The notes under the pieces were generated by a model. The model made no database searches and had not been told where the DNA came from. It saw nothing but the letters and a program-made list of their open reading frames with translations. The position numbers and the translations under genes are program-made. This document shows, piece by piece, positions 8,425 through 18,067 of a stretch of DNA of 64,000 nucleotides. This DNA is from Desulfofustis glycolicus DSM 9705 (GTDB taxonomy: Bacteria; Desulfobacterota; Desulfobulbia; Desulfobulbales; Desulfocapsaceae). The DNA is taken from positions 46,383 to 110,382 of the forward strand of contig NZ_FQXS01000018.1 of the NCBI RefSeq assembly GCF_900130015.1. The letters run 5' to 3'. Within the stretch, counting starts at the first letter, position 1; every line of letters begins with the position of its first letter.

Positions 8425-9312
8425 TCAGATGCGCAGGAATTTCTGCATCGAAAGATAACTGCCGACGGTGCACAACAATACGGATATGAAAATGATGGTT
8501 GCGACGGTCGGGCCCTGGAAAAATGAGAATTCGAAAATGGTGAGGATGCCCGGACCGGAAAACCTGAGCTTGATCCAATGAAAGAGTGTGTAGAGCGAGA
8601 TGATTCCGACCGTTGAGCCGAGGATACCCTGCAGAACCCCCTCGATCAGAAACGGAGTTCTGATATAGTTGTTGGTGGCGCCGACCAGCCTGAGCAGTTC
8701 AAGTTCCGCCTGCCGGCCGAGGATAGTCAGGCGGATCGTGTAGGAAACCATGAAGACCGTGGTCATGATCAGCAGGCCGCCGCTGAGCAGCACGACGATG
8801 GACAGGAGCCGGGTGAAATAGTAGAACCGTTCGATCCAGTCCTGGCCGTACTGGACCTTCAGGGTTCCGGGCAAACGGGCGAGATAATCGGAAAACAGTT
8901 TGACCTGGCTGAGGCTGCGCAGGTTCTTCAGCGGTACCACTTCGATGGAGGCCGGCAGGAAGTCACGCGGCATGTCGTCGAGCACATCGCGGTCGTTGCC
9001 GAGCTGGTCGGCAAAGCGCTGATACGCTTCGGCTTTGGAGATAAAACGAATTTGCTCGACCTCGTCAAAGGCGAGAATCTTGCGCCGGAGCTGCTCCTGC
9101 ATTTCCGGCCCCGGCTCTTCCTCCAGGTAGACGATGAGCCGCAGGTCGTCGCCGAGCTTGTCGCCGACCCCGAGCATATTCATATAGACCAGATAGAAAA
9201 AGGCGAAGATCAATACCGACAGGCTGACGGTGAGCAGCGTCATGAACTGGGAAGGCCAGGTTTGCCTGAGGTTTCGGGCGACCTGGCGAAGCACGGCGAG
9301 CCAGAAACTCAT
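8425..9312 (-). CDS. ftsX: Cell division protein FtsX
   Basis: The 295 residues show the FtsX layout: a first transmembrane helix near residues 20-42 (MTLLTVSLSVLIFAFFYLVY), an extracytoplasmic domain of about 120 residues rich in charged segments (ISKAEAYQRFADQLG, DVLDDMPRDFLPASIEV), and three C-terminal helices of the FtsX permease domain (VVLLSGGLLIMTTVFMVSY; AELELLRLVGATNNYIR; the last near 250-285). FtsX pairs with the ATPase FtsE in the inner membrane and relays ATP hydrolysis to periplasmic peptidoglycan-hydrolase activators such as EnvC. The ATG overlaps the ftsE stop by four nt (ATGA), and the EnvC-like gene follows after nine nt, so all three are probably made together. Confidence 0.94.
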   Translation of the reverse strand: MSFWLAVLRQVARNLRQTWPSQFMTLLTVSLSVLIFAFFYLVYMNMLGVGDKLGDDLRLIVYLEEEPGPEMQEQLRRKILAFDEVEQIRFISKAEAYQRFADQLGNDRDVLDDMPRDFLPASIEVVPLKNLRSLSQVKLFSDYLARLPGTLKVQYGQDWIERFYYFTRLLSIVVLLSGGLLIMTTVFMVSYTIRLTILGRQAELELLRLVGATNNYIRTPFLIEGVLQGILGSTVGIISLYTLFHWIKLRFSGPGILTIFEFSFFQGPTVATIIFISVLLCTVGSYLSMQKFLRI

Positions 9313-10004
9313 TGCGGTAGTCCCTCTCGGATCAAGTGCAGTTTGCCGCTACGCAACTCCATGATGCGATGCTGGGTGTCGCGGTAAATTGAATCGTCGT
9401 GGGTGGCGATTATCACCGTGGCCCCGGAGTGGTTGCACTTGGTCAGCAGGTCCATGACCCGCCTGGTCGTTGTCGCGTCCAGGTTGCCGGTCGGCTCGTC
9501 GACGAGGATCAGGGTCGGCGAATTGGCTACCGCTCGGGCCAGGGCGACGCGTTGTTGTTCGCCGCGAGACAGCTCGCCGGTGATGGCATCGTGCTTATCG
9601 GCCAGGGCCAGCCGGTCGAGCAGATCTCTGACCCGCTTTTTGATATGTTGCGGCTTTTTGTAAGAGACCTCCATCGAGATGGCGATATTCTCGGCTACGG
9701 TACGATCGGTCAGGAGTTTGAAGTCCTGGTAGGCGACGCCGATCTTCTGGCGCATCCTGGCCAGTGTCTTGCCGCGCAATTTCTGGATATCTCGACCGGC
9801 GATCTCGATCAGCCCGTTGGTCGGAGTTTCCATGTTGCACAGCAGCTTGAGAAAGGTGGTCTTGCCGGCGCCGCTCATGCCGATAAGAAAGAACATCTCC
9901 CCCTGGGCGATCGACACGGACACGTCGGAAAGCGCCCTGATATCGGGTTGATATATTTTGCTCACCTTGATCATTTCGATCATGGCGCCATTGCTTTCGC
10001 TCAT
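9309..10004 (-). CDS. ftsE: Cell division ATP-binding protein FtsE
   Basis: This 231-residue ABC ATPase has Walker A GMSGAGKT (about 42-49), a Q-loop in GVAYQDFKLL, the signature LSRGEQQRVALARA (here LSRGE instead of LSGGE), Walker B LILVDEPTGNLD and the H-loop in IIATHD. The size and the coupled ftsX gene identify it as FtsE. It hydrolyses ATP at the cytoplasmic face of the FtsX dimer during septal peptidoglycan splitting. A second methionine eight residues in (MIEMIKVSKIY) is an alternative start. The 289 bp gap upstream is shared with ileS on the other strand and should hold both promoters; I see no distinctive regulatory motif in it. Confidence 0.95.
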   Translation of the reverse strand: MSESNGAMIEMIKVSKIYQPDIRALSDVSVSIAQGEMFFLIGMSGAGKTTFLKLLCNMETPTNGLIEIAGRDIQKLRGKTLARMRQKIGVAYQDFKLLTDRTVAENIAISMEVSYKKPQHIKKRVRDLLDRLALADKHDAITGELSRGEQQRVALARAVANSPTLILVDEPTGNLDATTTRRVMDLLTKCNHSGATVIIATHDDSIYRDTQHRIMELRSGKLHLIREGLPQ

Positions 10005-10293
10005 GGATCACGCACGGGGAGAAGGGGCAGTTGTCTGTCGGGTCGAATTTCTTTAATAATCTTCTACTATTTAATAGGCTTGGCGGCCGGTGTCAATTTT
10101 AAAGCGACGCAATGCCTGGAAAGCACAGCGGCTGCCGCCCGGTCGGCGGGGAGGGGCCGGGGGACAAGACTTTCTGCTTGCAACTTGCCCTGTTGGTGTT
10201 ATTGTACTTGGTTTCGAATAAATTCGGCCACTATTCCAGTGGTTGTCGACCTGCTTGGCGGGTCTTCCGCGAGCGAGGAAAAAGGAGAGAATC

Positions 10294-13122
10294 ATGGACT
10301 ACAGGGCGACGCTGAATTTGCCCGAAACTTCATTCAAGATGAAGGCCAACCTGACCCAGAACGAACCGCTGATGTTGAAGCGCTGGGATGCGGAAAACCT
10401 CTATCAGCGAATCCAGGAGAGAAGCGTTGGGCGGCCCCTCTTCGTCCTGCATGACGGCCCCCCGTATGCCAACGGCAATATCCATCTCGGTACCGCGTTC
10501 AACAAGATCCTCAAGGACATCATCCTTCGCTCCAAACGGATGGCCGGTTTCAATGCGCCTTATATTCCCGGCTGGGATTGTCACGGTCTGCCGATCGAAC
10601 ATAACGTCGACAAAGAATTGGGCGACAAGAAAAAGACCATTCCCACCCTGTCCAAACGCCGCGCCTGCCGGAGTTACGCGGAAAAGTGGATCAAGACCCA
10701 GAAAAAAGAGTTCAAGCGTCTCGGAGTACTCGGCGACTGGGAGCGGCCGTATCTGACCATGAGTTACGATTACGAGGCCACCATCGCCCGGGAATTCAAT
10801 AAATTTCTTCTCTCAGGGGCGGTGGTCAGAAGCAAGAAACCGGTCTACTGGTGCTCGACCTGTGTCACTGCGCTGGCCGAGGCCGAGGTTGAATATCACC
10901 AGCACACGTCACCGTCCATTTACGTGAAGTTTGCCATCGATGCCGGCCTCGGCGATATCGATGAGAAGCTGGCCGGGACGCCGACTTTTATCGTCATTTG
11001 GACCACGACGCCGTGGACCTTGCCGGCCAACCTGGCCGTGGCCCTGCATCCCGACTTCGAATACGCCGCCGTCCGGGTTGGCGACGAGCTGCTGGTCTTG
11101 GCCAAAGAACTGGTACCCCGGGTCATGGACGAGTGGGGCGTGAGCGACTGGACGATCGAGAGCACCTTTGCCGCCGGCCCGCTGGAGAAGCGAACTTGTC
11201 GCCACCCCTTCATGAATCGCGACTCGCTGCTGGTGCTGGCCGATTACGTGACGCTCGAGGCCGGTACCGGCTGTGTGCATACCGCTCCCGGACACGGCAC
11301 CGACGACTATCAGACCGGCCTGCGCTACGGGCTCGATATCCTCTCGCCGTTGGACGATGACGGTTATTACACCGCCGAGGCCGGCGTTTACGAAGGACTC
11401 CGCGTTCCCGAAGTGAATGACCGGATCAACGGAGATCTGGTCGAATCCGGGCATCTGCTCCACCAGGCGGCGATTACCCACAGCTACCCGCATTGCTGGC
11501 GCTGCAAGCAGCCGGTCATCTATCGGGCGACGCCGCAGTGGTTTATTTCCATGGAGCATGACGACCTGCGTCGTAAATCCCTGGAACAGATCCGTCAGGT
11601 GGTTTGGACGCCGGGGTGGGGGATGCAGCGCATCTACTCGATGATCGAAAACCGGCCCGATTGGTGTTTGTCGCGGCAGCGCGCCTGGGGCGTGCCGATC
11701 ACGGTGATCAGTTGCCGGGATTGCGGCGCGGTGATCAACGACGAGACGATCGCCGGCACGATCGACGAGTTATTTCTGCAGGAAGGCGCCGATGCCTGGT
11801 TCAGCCACGGTGTGGACGATTTCCTGCCGGCCGATAAAACGTGTCCGTCCTGCGGGTCCGTGGAATTTCGTCAGGAGACCGATATTCTCGATGTCTGGTT
11901 CGATTCCGGGGTCAGCCATGCCGCGGTCTGCGAACGGCGCGAAGAATTGACCTCGCCGGCCGATCTCTATCTGGAGGGCAGTGATCAGCATAGAGGTTGG
12001 TTTCACAGTGCTCTGCTGACGTCGGTCGGCACCAGGGGCCGGGCTCCGTATAAAGGGGTGCTGACCCACGGCTACGTAGTCGACGGACAGGGCAAGAAAA
12101 TGTCCAAATCGGTTGGTAACGTCGTGGCGCCGCAGGAGGTGATCGAGCAGTATGGTGCCGAGATCTTGCGTTTGTGGGTTGCCAGTGAAGACTATCGTGA
12201 CGACGTCAAGGTGTCCGACGGCATCCTTCGTCAGGTAACCGAGTCGTATCGCAAGATCCGCAACACCATTCGCTATATGCTCGGCAATCTCGCCGATTTT
12301 CAGCCGGATCGGGACGCGGTACCGCTGGAGCAGCTCGATGAGCTGGACCGTTGGGCTCTGGCCAGGTTCGAGGAAGTCAAGGAGAAGATTGTCGCCGCCT
12401 ACGAACGCTACGAGTTCCACGGGGTCTATCATGGACTCAACTATTTCTGCGGCATGACCATGAGCGCCTTTTACCTCGATATCATCAAGGACCGCCTCTA
12501 CGTCTCCGGCACCGACTCGCCGCTGCGGCGCGGCGCCCAGACCGTGCTCCGGGAGATCACCGAGGGGCTGCTGCAGTTGATGGCGCCGATACTCTGCTTC
12601 ACCGCTGCCGAGGCTTGGGATGCGCTGCACGGCCGCGATCGGCAGGACGATCTGGCCGGCAGCATCTTCTTTACCGATTTTCCGGCCGGCAACCGGCGCA
12701 ATCATTTGGACGAAGCGACCGAGCAGCGCTGGAAGCGGCTGGCCCGGATTCGCGCCGATATTACCCGGGCACTGGAAAAGGCGCGGGCCGGCAAGATTAT
12801 CGGTCATTCGCTGGAGGCCGAAGTACTCGTCGCCGGTGAAGGAGAACTTGCCGCATTTCTTGCCGACCAATGGCAAACGCTGAAAGAGATCACCATCGTT
12901 TCCGCGCTGCGGCTTGTCGGCCCCCAGGAACTGGCCGGGCTTGATGCAACGACCGGAGAAGAGGTCGAGGGCCTGCGGGTGGCCGTCGGCCCGGCACCGG
13001 GTGAAAAGTGCGAGCGTTGCTGGATCAGATCGACCAGCGTCGGGACCTCCGCCGGTCATCCGACCATCTGTGATAGGTGCCTGAACGTGATCGGCACGAT
13101 GAACCTGCATGAGCAGTCATAA
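10294..13122 (+). CDS. ileS: Isoleucine--tRNA ligase
   Basis: The 942 residues fit the usual IleRS size. The class I HIGH motif is PYANGNIHLG (about 59-68) and the KMSKS motif is GKKMSKSVGN. A C-terminal zinc site is visible in CERCWIRSTS and CDRCLNV. The large CP1 editing insertion lies between, with TPWTLPANLAV and the GCVHTAPGHGTDDY block. It charges tRNA-Ile and edits misactivated valine. The ATG at 10294 follows a strong ribosome site (AAAGGAGAG), so I prefer it over an upstream in-frame ATG at 10243. It is the first gene of a plus-strand run that continues through lspA, fabD and the biotin genes. Confidence 0.97.
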   Translation: MDYRATLNLPETSFKMKANLTQNEPLMLKRWDAENLYQRIQERSVGRPLFVLHDGPPYANGNIHLGTAFNKILKDIILRSKRMAGFNAPYIPGWDCHGLPIEHNVDKELGDKKKTIPTLSKRRACRSYAEKWIKTQKKEFKRLGVLGDWERPYLTMSYDYEATIAREFNKFLLSGAVVRSKKPVYWCSTCVTALAEAEVEYHQHTSPSIYVKFAIDAGLGDIDEKLAGTPTFIVIWTTTPWTLPANLAVALHPDFEYAAVRVGDELLVLAKELVPRVMDEWGVSDWTIESTFAAGPLEKRTCRHPFMNRDSLLVLADYVTLEAGTGCVHTAPGHGTDDYQTGLRYGLDILSPLDDDGYYTAEAGVYEGLRVPEVNDRINGDLVESGHLLHQAAITHSYPHCWRCKQPVIYRATPQWFISMEHDDLRRKSLEQIRQVVWTPGWGMQRIYSMIENRPDWCLSRQRAWGVPITVISCRDCGAVINDETIAGTIDELFLQEGADAWFSHGVDDFLPADKTCPSCGSVEFRQETDILDVWFDSGVSHAAVCERREELTSPADLYLEGSDQHRGWFHSALLTSVGTRGRAPYKGVLTHGYVVDGQGKKMSKSVGNVVAPQEVIEQYGAEILRLWVASEDYRDDVKVSDGILRQVTESYRKIRNTIRYMLGNLADFQPDRDAVPLEQLDELDRWALARFEEVKEKIVAAYERYEFHGVYHGLNYFCGMTMSAFYLDIIKDRLYVSGTDSPLRRGAQTVLREITEGLLQLMAPILCFTAAEAWDALHGRDRQDDLAGSIFFTDFPAGNRRNHLDEATEQRWKRLARIRADITRALEKARAGKIIGHSLEAEVLVAGEGELAAFLADQWQTLKEITIVSALRLVGPQELAGLDATTGEEVEGLRVAVGPAPGEKCERCWIRSTSVGTSAGHPTICDRCLNVIGTMNLHEQS

Positions 13123-13124
13123 CG

Positions 13125-13613
13125 GTGCGGCTCTATTTTCTGATCTTTGTTGTCATCCTTGCCGGTGACCAGCTGAGCAAGTTCATTATTGTCGCCAATC
13201 TGCCTCTCTATGACGTGCGCGAGGTGATTCCCGGCCTGTTCAATCTGGTCCACGTGACCAATAAGGGGGCGGCTTTTTCGCTGTTCGCATCGATCGACTC
13301 GCCGCTACGACACTACTTTTTTGTCGGTGTCAACAGCCTGGCGGTAATCGGTTTGACGGTTGCCGCCTGGAAAATCGGCGGCGACCTGAAGCGTCTCTAC
13401 CGCATCTCGTTTGGCCTGATCGCTGCCGGGGCACTCGGTAACCTGATCGATCGGTTGCGCCACGGCGCCGTCACCGATTTTCTTGATTTTTATCTCGGCA
13501 GTTATCACTGGCCGGCCTTTAACGTCGCGGATTCCGCGATCTGTGTCGGGGTCGGGGTGATGGTTCTGGCCAATATCCTCGACATCCGCAACGAGAAAAG
13601 GAGAAGGCAATGA
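13125..13613 (+). CDS. lspA: Prolipoprotein signal peptidase LspA
   Basis: The 162-residue inner-membrane protease has four predicted helices and both conserved catalytic aspartate regions: GNLIDRLRHGAVTDFLDF and FNVADSAICVGV. The early FNLVHVTNKGAAFSLFAS block is also typical. LspA cuts lipoprotein signal peptides after the diacylglyceryl-cysteine is formed. The start is GTG at 13125, only two bases after the ileS stop, and the stop overlaps the fabD ATG by four nt, so it is translated as part of the ileS transcript. The ileS-lspA pair is a common arrangement in proteobacteria. Confidence 0.95.
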   Translation: MRLYFLIFVVILAGDQLSKFIIVANLPLYDVREVIPGLFNLVHVTNKGAAFSLFASIDSPLRHYFFVGVNSLAVIGLTVAAWKIGGDLKRLYRISFGLIAAGALGNLIDRLRHGAVTDFLDFYLGSYHWPAFNVADSAICVGVGVMVLANILDIRNEKRRRQ

Positions 13614-14563
13614 AACTTGGAGTACTCTTTCCCGGCCAGGGCTCGCAATTCGTCGGGATGGGCCGGGAGTTCATCGACAGACTGCCCGAGTGCGCGACGA
13701 TCATGGCAACGGCCGAGGCGGTCTGCGACTTTCCGTTGCGCCGCCTCTGTCTTGACGGGCCGCTGGAGGAGTTGACCCGGGCAGCGGTCCTGCAGCCGGC
13801 CATCACCGTCACCAACCTGATGTGTTTGCAGGCTCTGCAGATGCGGCTGCCCCCTGAGCTGCCGATTTCCTGCTGCGCCGGCCACAGCCTCGGTGAATTT
13901 TCGGCCCTCTGTGCGGCCGGGGTGATCTCGGTTGAAGATGCGGTCCGGCTCGTCGAGCGCCGCGGTTTTTTCATGGAGCGGGAAGGGCTGAAACATCCCG
14001 GCGGCATGCGCGCCGTCCTCGGCCTCTCCATCGACGTGGTCGAAGCGGCAGTGGCTGCGTATCAGGGCGAAGGGAGTGTTACGGTGGCCAACTACAATAC
14101 CCCGCAACAGATCGTCGTCGCCGGTAGCGAGGATGGCCTGGACGTGGTTTGCGCAGCGCTGGCCGACAAGGGTGCCAAGGTGATCGCGCTCAACGTCAGC
14201 GTCGCCAATCACTCCCCGCTGGTGGCCGGAGCGGTGCCCGATTTTGCCGCATATCTCGAAACCGTCACCTTCAATCGTCCGCAGCTGCCGGTCTTTTTCA
14301 ATGTTACCGGCCAACCGGTCGATGACCCGGCGGCTATCAAAGAGATCATGGCTCGGCAGATCATCTCCCGGGTGCGTTGGTGCGAGAGTATCATTGCTAT
14401 GATCGACGACGGTGTCGACACCTTTATCGAAGTCGGGCCGAAAAATGTCCTCAAGGGGATGATGCGCAAGATCGTTCCGAAGGGGCAGCGGGTTACCGCA
14501 CTGCAATTCGACAGTCCGGACGGCCTGGACGAATGTTTGCAAAAACTTGGTATCAATGGCTGA
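13610..14563 (+). CDS. fabD: Malonyl-CoA:ACP transacylase FabD
   Basis: The 317 residues begin with the typical GVLFPGQGSQFVGMG block. The active serine is in AGHSLGEFSAL (about 95-100), and the catalytic histidine is in VSVANHSPLV. The substrate-binding TVANYNTPQQIVVAG loop is also present. FabD moves malonyl groups from CoA to the acyl carrier protein. In this position, ahead of bioB and with bioC and bioG downstream, it would supply the malonyl-ACP that BioC methylates to begin pimelate synthesis. It overlaps lspA by four nt and bioB by eight nt. Confidence 0.95.
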   Translation: MKLGVLFPGQGSQFVGMGREFIDRLPECATIMATAEAVCDFPLRRLCLDGPLEELTRAAVLQPAITVTNLMCLQALQMRLPPELPISCCAGHSLGEFSALCAAGVISVEDAVRLVERRGFFMEREGLKHPGGMRAVLGLSIDVVEAAVAAYQGEGSVTVANYNTPQQIVVAGSEDGLDVVCAALADKGAKVIALNVSVANHSPLVAGAVPDFAAYLETVTFNRPQLPVFFNVTGQPVDDPAAIKEIMARQIISRVRWCESIIAMIDDGVDTFIEVGPKNVLKGMMRKIVPKGQRVTALQFDSPDGLDECLQKLGING

Positions 14564-15575
14564 CAAGGAATCCCGGAGCGGTCTTCGACCGGTGAGCGAT
14601 CGGCACCTGCGGGAGTTGGTAGCGCGAATTATTGGTGGCGAACAGCTGTCCCTGGAAGAGGCCCTGGAATTGGCCGACAAGACCGGTCCGGAAGAGCTCT
14701 GGGCGGCCGCCGACGAGCTGCGTCGCAGGGTCCATGGCGATCGCTTCGATTATTGCTCGATCATCAACGCCCGGTCCGGTAAGTGCTCGGAAAACTGCCG
14801 ATTCTGCGCCCAGTCGTCGCGCTATCAAACGGCCATCGAGACCTATGACCGGGTGGACTATCAGGAGGTGCGGCGGCAGGCCCTGGAGAACGAGAGCCAC
14901 GGGGTGGAGCGATTTTCCCTGGTCACCGCCGGCCGCGAGGTGGCAGCCGCAGATCTCGACGCCTTCGCCACCATGTACGAGCGGCTCGGAGAGGAAACCG
15001 GACTCTCCCTCTGCGCCTCGATGGGCTTTCTCACCCCGGAAAAGGCCCGGCGGCTTGTCGACGCCGGAGTCAGGCGGTATCATTGTAATCTGGAGACCTG
15101 TCGCAGTTTCTTTGCCGAAGTGTGTACGACGCACAGCTGGCAGGATAAGGTCGAAACCATCAAGATCGCCCGGCAGGCCGGCATGGATATCTGTTCCGGC
15201 GGCATTATCGGCCTGGGAGAGAGTTTTCGGCAGCGGTTGGAATTGGCGGTCGAGCTGCGGGATCTCGGTGTACTGTCGATCCCGATCAACATCCTCACCC
15301 CGATTCCCGGCACGCCGCTGGCCGAGCGGCCGGAATTGACGATTGAGGACGTGCTCACCGCCATCGCCCTGTTCCGGCTGACCAACCCCGCCGCGGTGAT
15401 CAGGCTGGCCGGCGGGCGAGCCCGGTTCGGCGTCGGGCAGTATCGGTTTTTCCTGGCCGGCGCCAACGGGGCCATTGTCGGCAACTATCTGACCACCGCC
15501 GGCAACAGCATTGCTGAGGATATCGGTATGATCGAGTCTCTCGGATACCGGCCGATGGCCTGTAATAAGGAGTAA
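14556..15575 (+). CDS. bioB: Biotin synthase
   Basis: This radical-SAM enzyme of about 339 residues has the SAM-cluster motif CSENCRFCAQS (CxxxCxxC) and the later YHCNLETCRSFF and GGIIGLGE blocks of BioB. The C-terminal AGGRARFGVGQYRFFLAGAN includes the arginine that contacts the second iron-sulphur cluster. It inserts sulphur into dethiobiotin to give biotin. The start is uncertain: ATG at 14556 (chosen) or 14547 in the same frame, both inside the end of fabD and without a clear ribosome site, which suggests translational coupling to fabD. Confidence 0.95.
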   Translation: MADKESRSGLRPVSDRHLRELVARIIGGEQLSLEEALELADKTGPEELWAAADELRRRVHGDRFDYCSIINARSGKCSENCRFCAQSSRYQTAIETYDRVDYQEVRRQALENESHGVERFSLVTAGREVAAADLDAFATMYERLGEETGLSLCASMGFLTPEKARRLVDAGVRRYHCNLETCRSFFAEVCTTHSWQDKVETIKIARQAGMDICSGGIIGLGESFRQRLELAVELRDLGVLSIPINILTPIPGTPLAERPELTIEDVLTAIALFRLTNPAAVIRLAGGRARFGVGQYRFFLAGANGAIVGNYLTTAGNSIAEDIGMIESLGYRPMACNKE

Positions 15576-15578
15576 GTA

Positions 15579-16883
15579 GTGGAATCGAAATCGGAAATTC
15601 GCAGCTTGCTGGATTTTGACCGGGACCATCTCTGGCATCCCTACACGTCGATCAGCGAGCCGCTGCCGGTCTTGCCGGTGGCCTCGGCCAGTGGTGTCCG
15701 GCTGCGTCTGATGGACGGCCGCGAATTGATCGACGGTATGGCATCCTGGTGGTCGGTGATTCACGGTTACGGCCATCCCCGGCTGGTGGCGGCCCTGCAG
15801 GAGCAGGCGGCGTCCCTGAGCCATGTGATGTTCGGCGGTCTGACCCACCGGCCCGCCGTCGAGCTGGGTCGGCGGCTGGTGGCCCTCGCCCCGGACGGGC
15901 TGGAACGGGTCTTTTTGTGCGATTCCGGATCGGTCGCCGTCGAGGTCGCGATGAAGATGGCCCTGCAGTATCAGCACGCTCGCGGTCGGGCCGATAAGTG
16001 CCGCTTTGCCACGATCCGCTCCGGCTATCACGGTGATACCTTCCATGCGATGTCGGTCTGCGACCCGGTGACCGGCATGCACCACATCTTTGGCGGGGTG
16101 CTGCCGAAATACCATTTCGCGCCGCCGCCCCAGTGCGCTTTTCACGAGGACTGGGACCCGGAGGATAGCGAGGCCCTGGAGGAGTTGGTCGCCGGACACC
16201 GCGAAGAGCTGTGCGCCCTGATCCTCGAGCCGATTGTCCAGGGCGCCGGCGGCATGCGCTTTTATCATCCAAACTACCTGAAAGAGGCCCGCCGGATCTG
16301 CGATGAATACGACCTGCTGCTGATCGCCGACGAGATCGCCACCGGTTTCGGCCGCAGCGGCGCACTGTTCGCCTGCAACCACGCCGAAATCACCCCGGAC
16401 ATCATGTGCCTCGGCAAGGCCCTGACCGGAGGGTTCATGACGCTTGCCGCGGTGCTGGCCACCGATTGTGTCGGCCGGACCATCTCCGCGGCAACGCCCG
16501 GCGTGTTCATGCACGGCCCGACCTTTATGGGCAATCCGCTGGCCTGCCGGGTAGCGGTCGAATCGATCGATCTGCTGCTCGCCTCCGACTGGCGGGAAAA
16601 CGTTGCCCGCATCGAGCGTGGCCTGACCGAAGGACTGGCACCGTGTCGGGTCTTGCCGCAGGTTGCCGATGTTCGCGTGCTCGGGGCGATCGGGGTGGTC
16701 GAATTACGGCGGCCGGTGGATGCGGCCGCCATCCAGCACCGCTTCGTCGCCAGAGGGGTCTGGGTGCGCCCGTTTGGCCGGCTTGTCTACCTGATGCCGC
16801 CCTATTGTATCGAAGACGGCGACCTGCAGACGCTGTGCGGCGCTGTTGCCGCTACCGTTGCCGAGGAGGGAGCCGGGCGGTGA
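15579..16883 (+). CDS. bioA: Adenosylmethionine-8-amino-7-oxononanoate aminotransferase
   Basis: The 434-residue class III PLP aminotransferase begins with the family's DHLWHPYTS block and has [11 protein letters not shown], the [16 protein letters not shown] region, the aspartate in [15 protein letters not shown], and the PLP lysine in [10 protein letters not shown]. BioA converts 7-keto-8-aminopelargonate to 7,8-diaminopelargonate, unusually using SAM as amino donor. The start is GTG at 15579 with an AAGGAG site located inside the end of bioB. The stop overlaps the bioF start (GTGA). Confidence 0.96.
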   Translation: MESKSEIRSLLDFDRDHLWHPYTSISEPLPVLPVASASGVRLRLMDGRELIDGMASWWSVIHGYGHPRLVAALQEQAASLSHVMFGGLTHRPAVELGRRLVALAPDGLERVFLCDSGSVAVEVAMKMALQYQHARGRADKCRFATIRSGYHGDTFHAMSVCDPVTGMHHIFGGVLPKYHFAPPPQCAFHEDWDPEDSEALEELVAGHREELCALILEPIVQGAGGMRFYHPNYLKEARRICDEYDLLLIADEIATGFGRSGALFACNHAEITPDIMCLGKALTGGFMTLAAVLATDCVGRTISAATPGVFMHGPTFMGNPLACRVAVESIDLLLASDWRENVARIERGLTEGLAPCRVLPQVADVRVLGAIGVVELRRPVDAAAIQHRFVARGVWVRPFGRLVYLMPPYCIEDGDLQTLCGAVAATVAEEGAGR

Positions 16884-18067
16884 TATCGTATCGGCAGACG
16901 CTGGATCGGCTCGACGACGCCGGGATGCTGCGCCGTCTTCGGCCCTATGGTCGCAGCGGCGGAGCACTCATCGAAGATGGCGGTCGGGCGTTGCTCAACC
17001 TCAGTTCCAACGACTATCTTGGAATAGCAAGCGACAGCGCGCTGCTGAAGGCCTTCTACGAGACGATGGACATAAACGGGCCTTCACTGCTCGAACACTT
17101 TGCCCTCGGCACCGCCTCATCGCGCCTGCTTACCGGCGATACCGCGGTGGCCCATCGACTTGAAACCCACCTGGCCGGGCTCTACGGTCGTCCTGCGCTG
17201 CTGTTCAATTCCGGCTACCACGCCAATATCGGCATTTTGCCGGCCCTGCTCGGTAAAAATGATCTGATCGTTTCCGATAAACTCAATCACGCCTCCCTGC
17301 ACGATGGCCTGCGCGTCGGCCGCGCTGCCTGCAAGCGTTTTAATCACCGTGACTACGAGCACCTGCGCCGGCTACTTGAACGTGATCGGCAGCGGTACCA
17401 ACGAGCGGTTATCGTCAGCGAGTCGATCTTCAGCATGGACGGCGACTGTGCCGATCTGGCCCGGCTGGTAGCGCTCAAGCGCGAGTTCGACTGCCTGCTC
17501 TATATCGATGAGGCTCATGGTGTCGGTGTCCGCGGCGAGCTGGGGCTCGGTCTGGCCGAAGAAGAAGGGGTGCTGGCCGAGGTTGATCTTCTGGTCGGCA
17601 CCTTCGGCAAGGCGTGCGGTTCGGTGGGTGCGTTTTTGATCTGCAGCGAGGATCTGCGCGACTATCTGATCAACCACAGCCGCTCGCTGATCTTTACCAC
17701 CGCGTTGCCGCCGGTGGTGCTCTCCTGGAACCTGTTTGTCATGCAGCGCATTCCAGCGATGATCGAGCAGCGATGCCGGCTGAGAGTTTTGAGCGATCGT
17801 TTTCGGGCCGCGCTGCTGGAGCGGCGACTGCCGACTGCCGGCTCCACCAATATCGTACCGGTTATCATCGGCAGTGCCGAGCAGACCGTGGCCGGGGCCG
17901 GCCATCTCCGGGAGCAGGGCTTTCTTGTATTGCCGGTACGGCCACCGACCGTACCGCAAGGGACCTCGCGGTTTCGCCTGTCGCTGACCGCTGAGTTACA
18001 CTGGCAGCAGATCGAGAGTCTGCCCGGATTGATTGGTGATTGGCTGGCCGGCAGCAGGACGTCATGA
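16880..18067 (+). CDS. bioF: 8-amino-7-oxononanoate synthase
   Basis: The 395-residue product is an alpha-oxoamine synthase: [13 protein letters not shown] at the N-terminus, [11 protein letters not shown], the [15 protein letters not shown]-aspartate block, and [15 protein letters not shown] containing the PLP lysine. BioF condenses pimeloyl-ACP (or CoA) with alanine to give 7-keto-8-aminopelargonate. I take the GTG at 16880, preceded by GAGGAGGG and overlapping the bioA stop by four nt; the long in-frame extension upstream is the shadow of bioA in another frame. Confidence 0.94.
   Translation: MISYRQTLDRLDDAGMLRRLRPYGRSGGALIEDGGRALLNLSSNDYLGIASDSALLKAFYETMDINGPSLLEHFALGTASSRLLTGDTAVAHRLETHLAGLYGRPALLFNSGYHANIGILPALLGKNDLIVSDKLNHASLHDGLRVGRAACKRFNHRDYEHLRRLLERDRQRYQRAVIVSESIFSMDGDCADLARLVALKREFDCLLYIDEAHGVGVRGELGLGLAEEEGVLAEVDLLVGTFGKACGSVGAFLICSEDLRDYLINHSRSLIFTTALPPVVLSWNLFVMQRIPAMIEQRCRLRVLSDRFRAALLERRLPTAGSTNIVPVIIGSAEQTVAGAGHLREQGFLVLPVRPPTVPQGTSRFRLSLTAELHWQQIESLPGLIGDWLAGSRTS

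Noticed and set aside
10243..10293. An upstream in-frame ATG for ileS
   Set aside because: The ATG at 10294 has a strong ribosome site and gives the standard IleRS N-terminus.
11770..13110. A long minus-strand open frame opposite ileS (446 codons), and a similar one opposite bioB/bioA (14553-16514)
   Set aside because: Both are antisense shadows of strongly supported genes with high third-position GC; their translations show no domain features.
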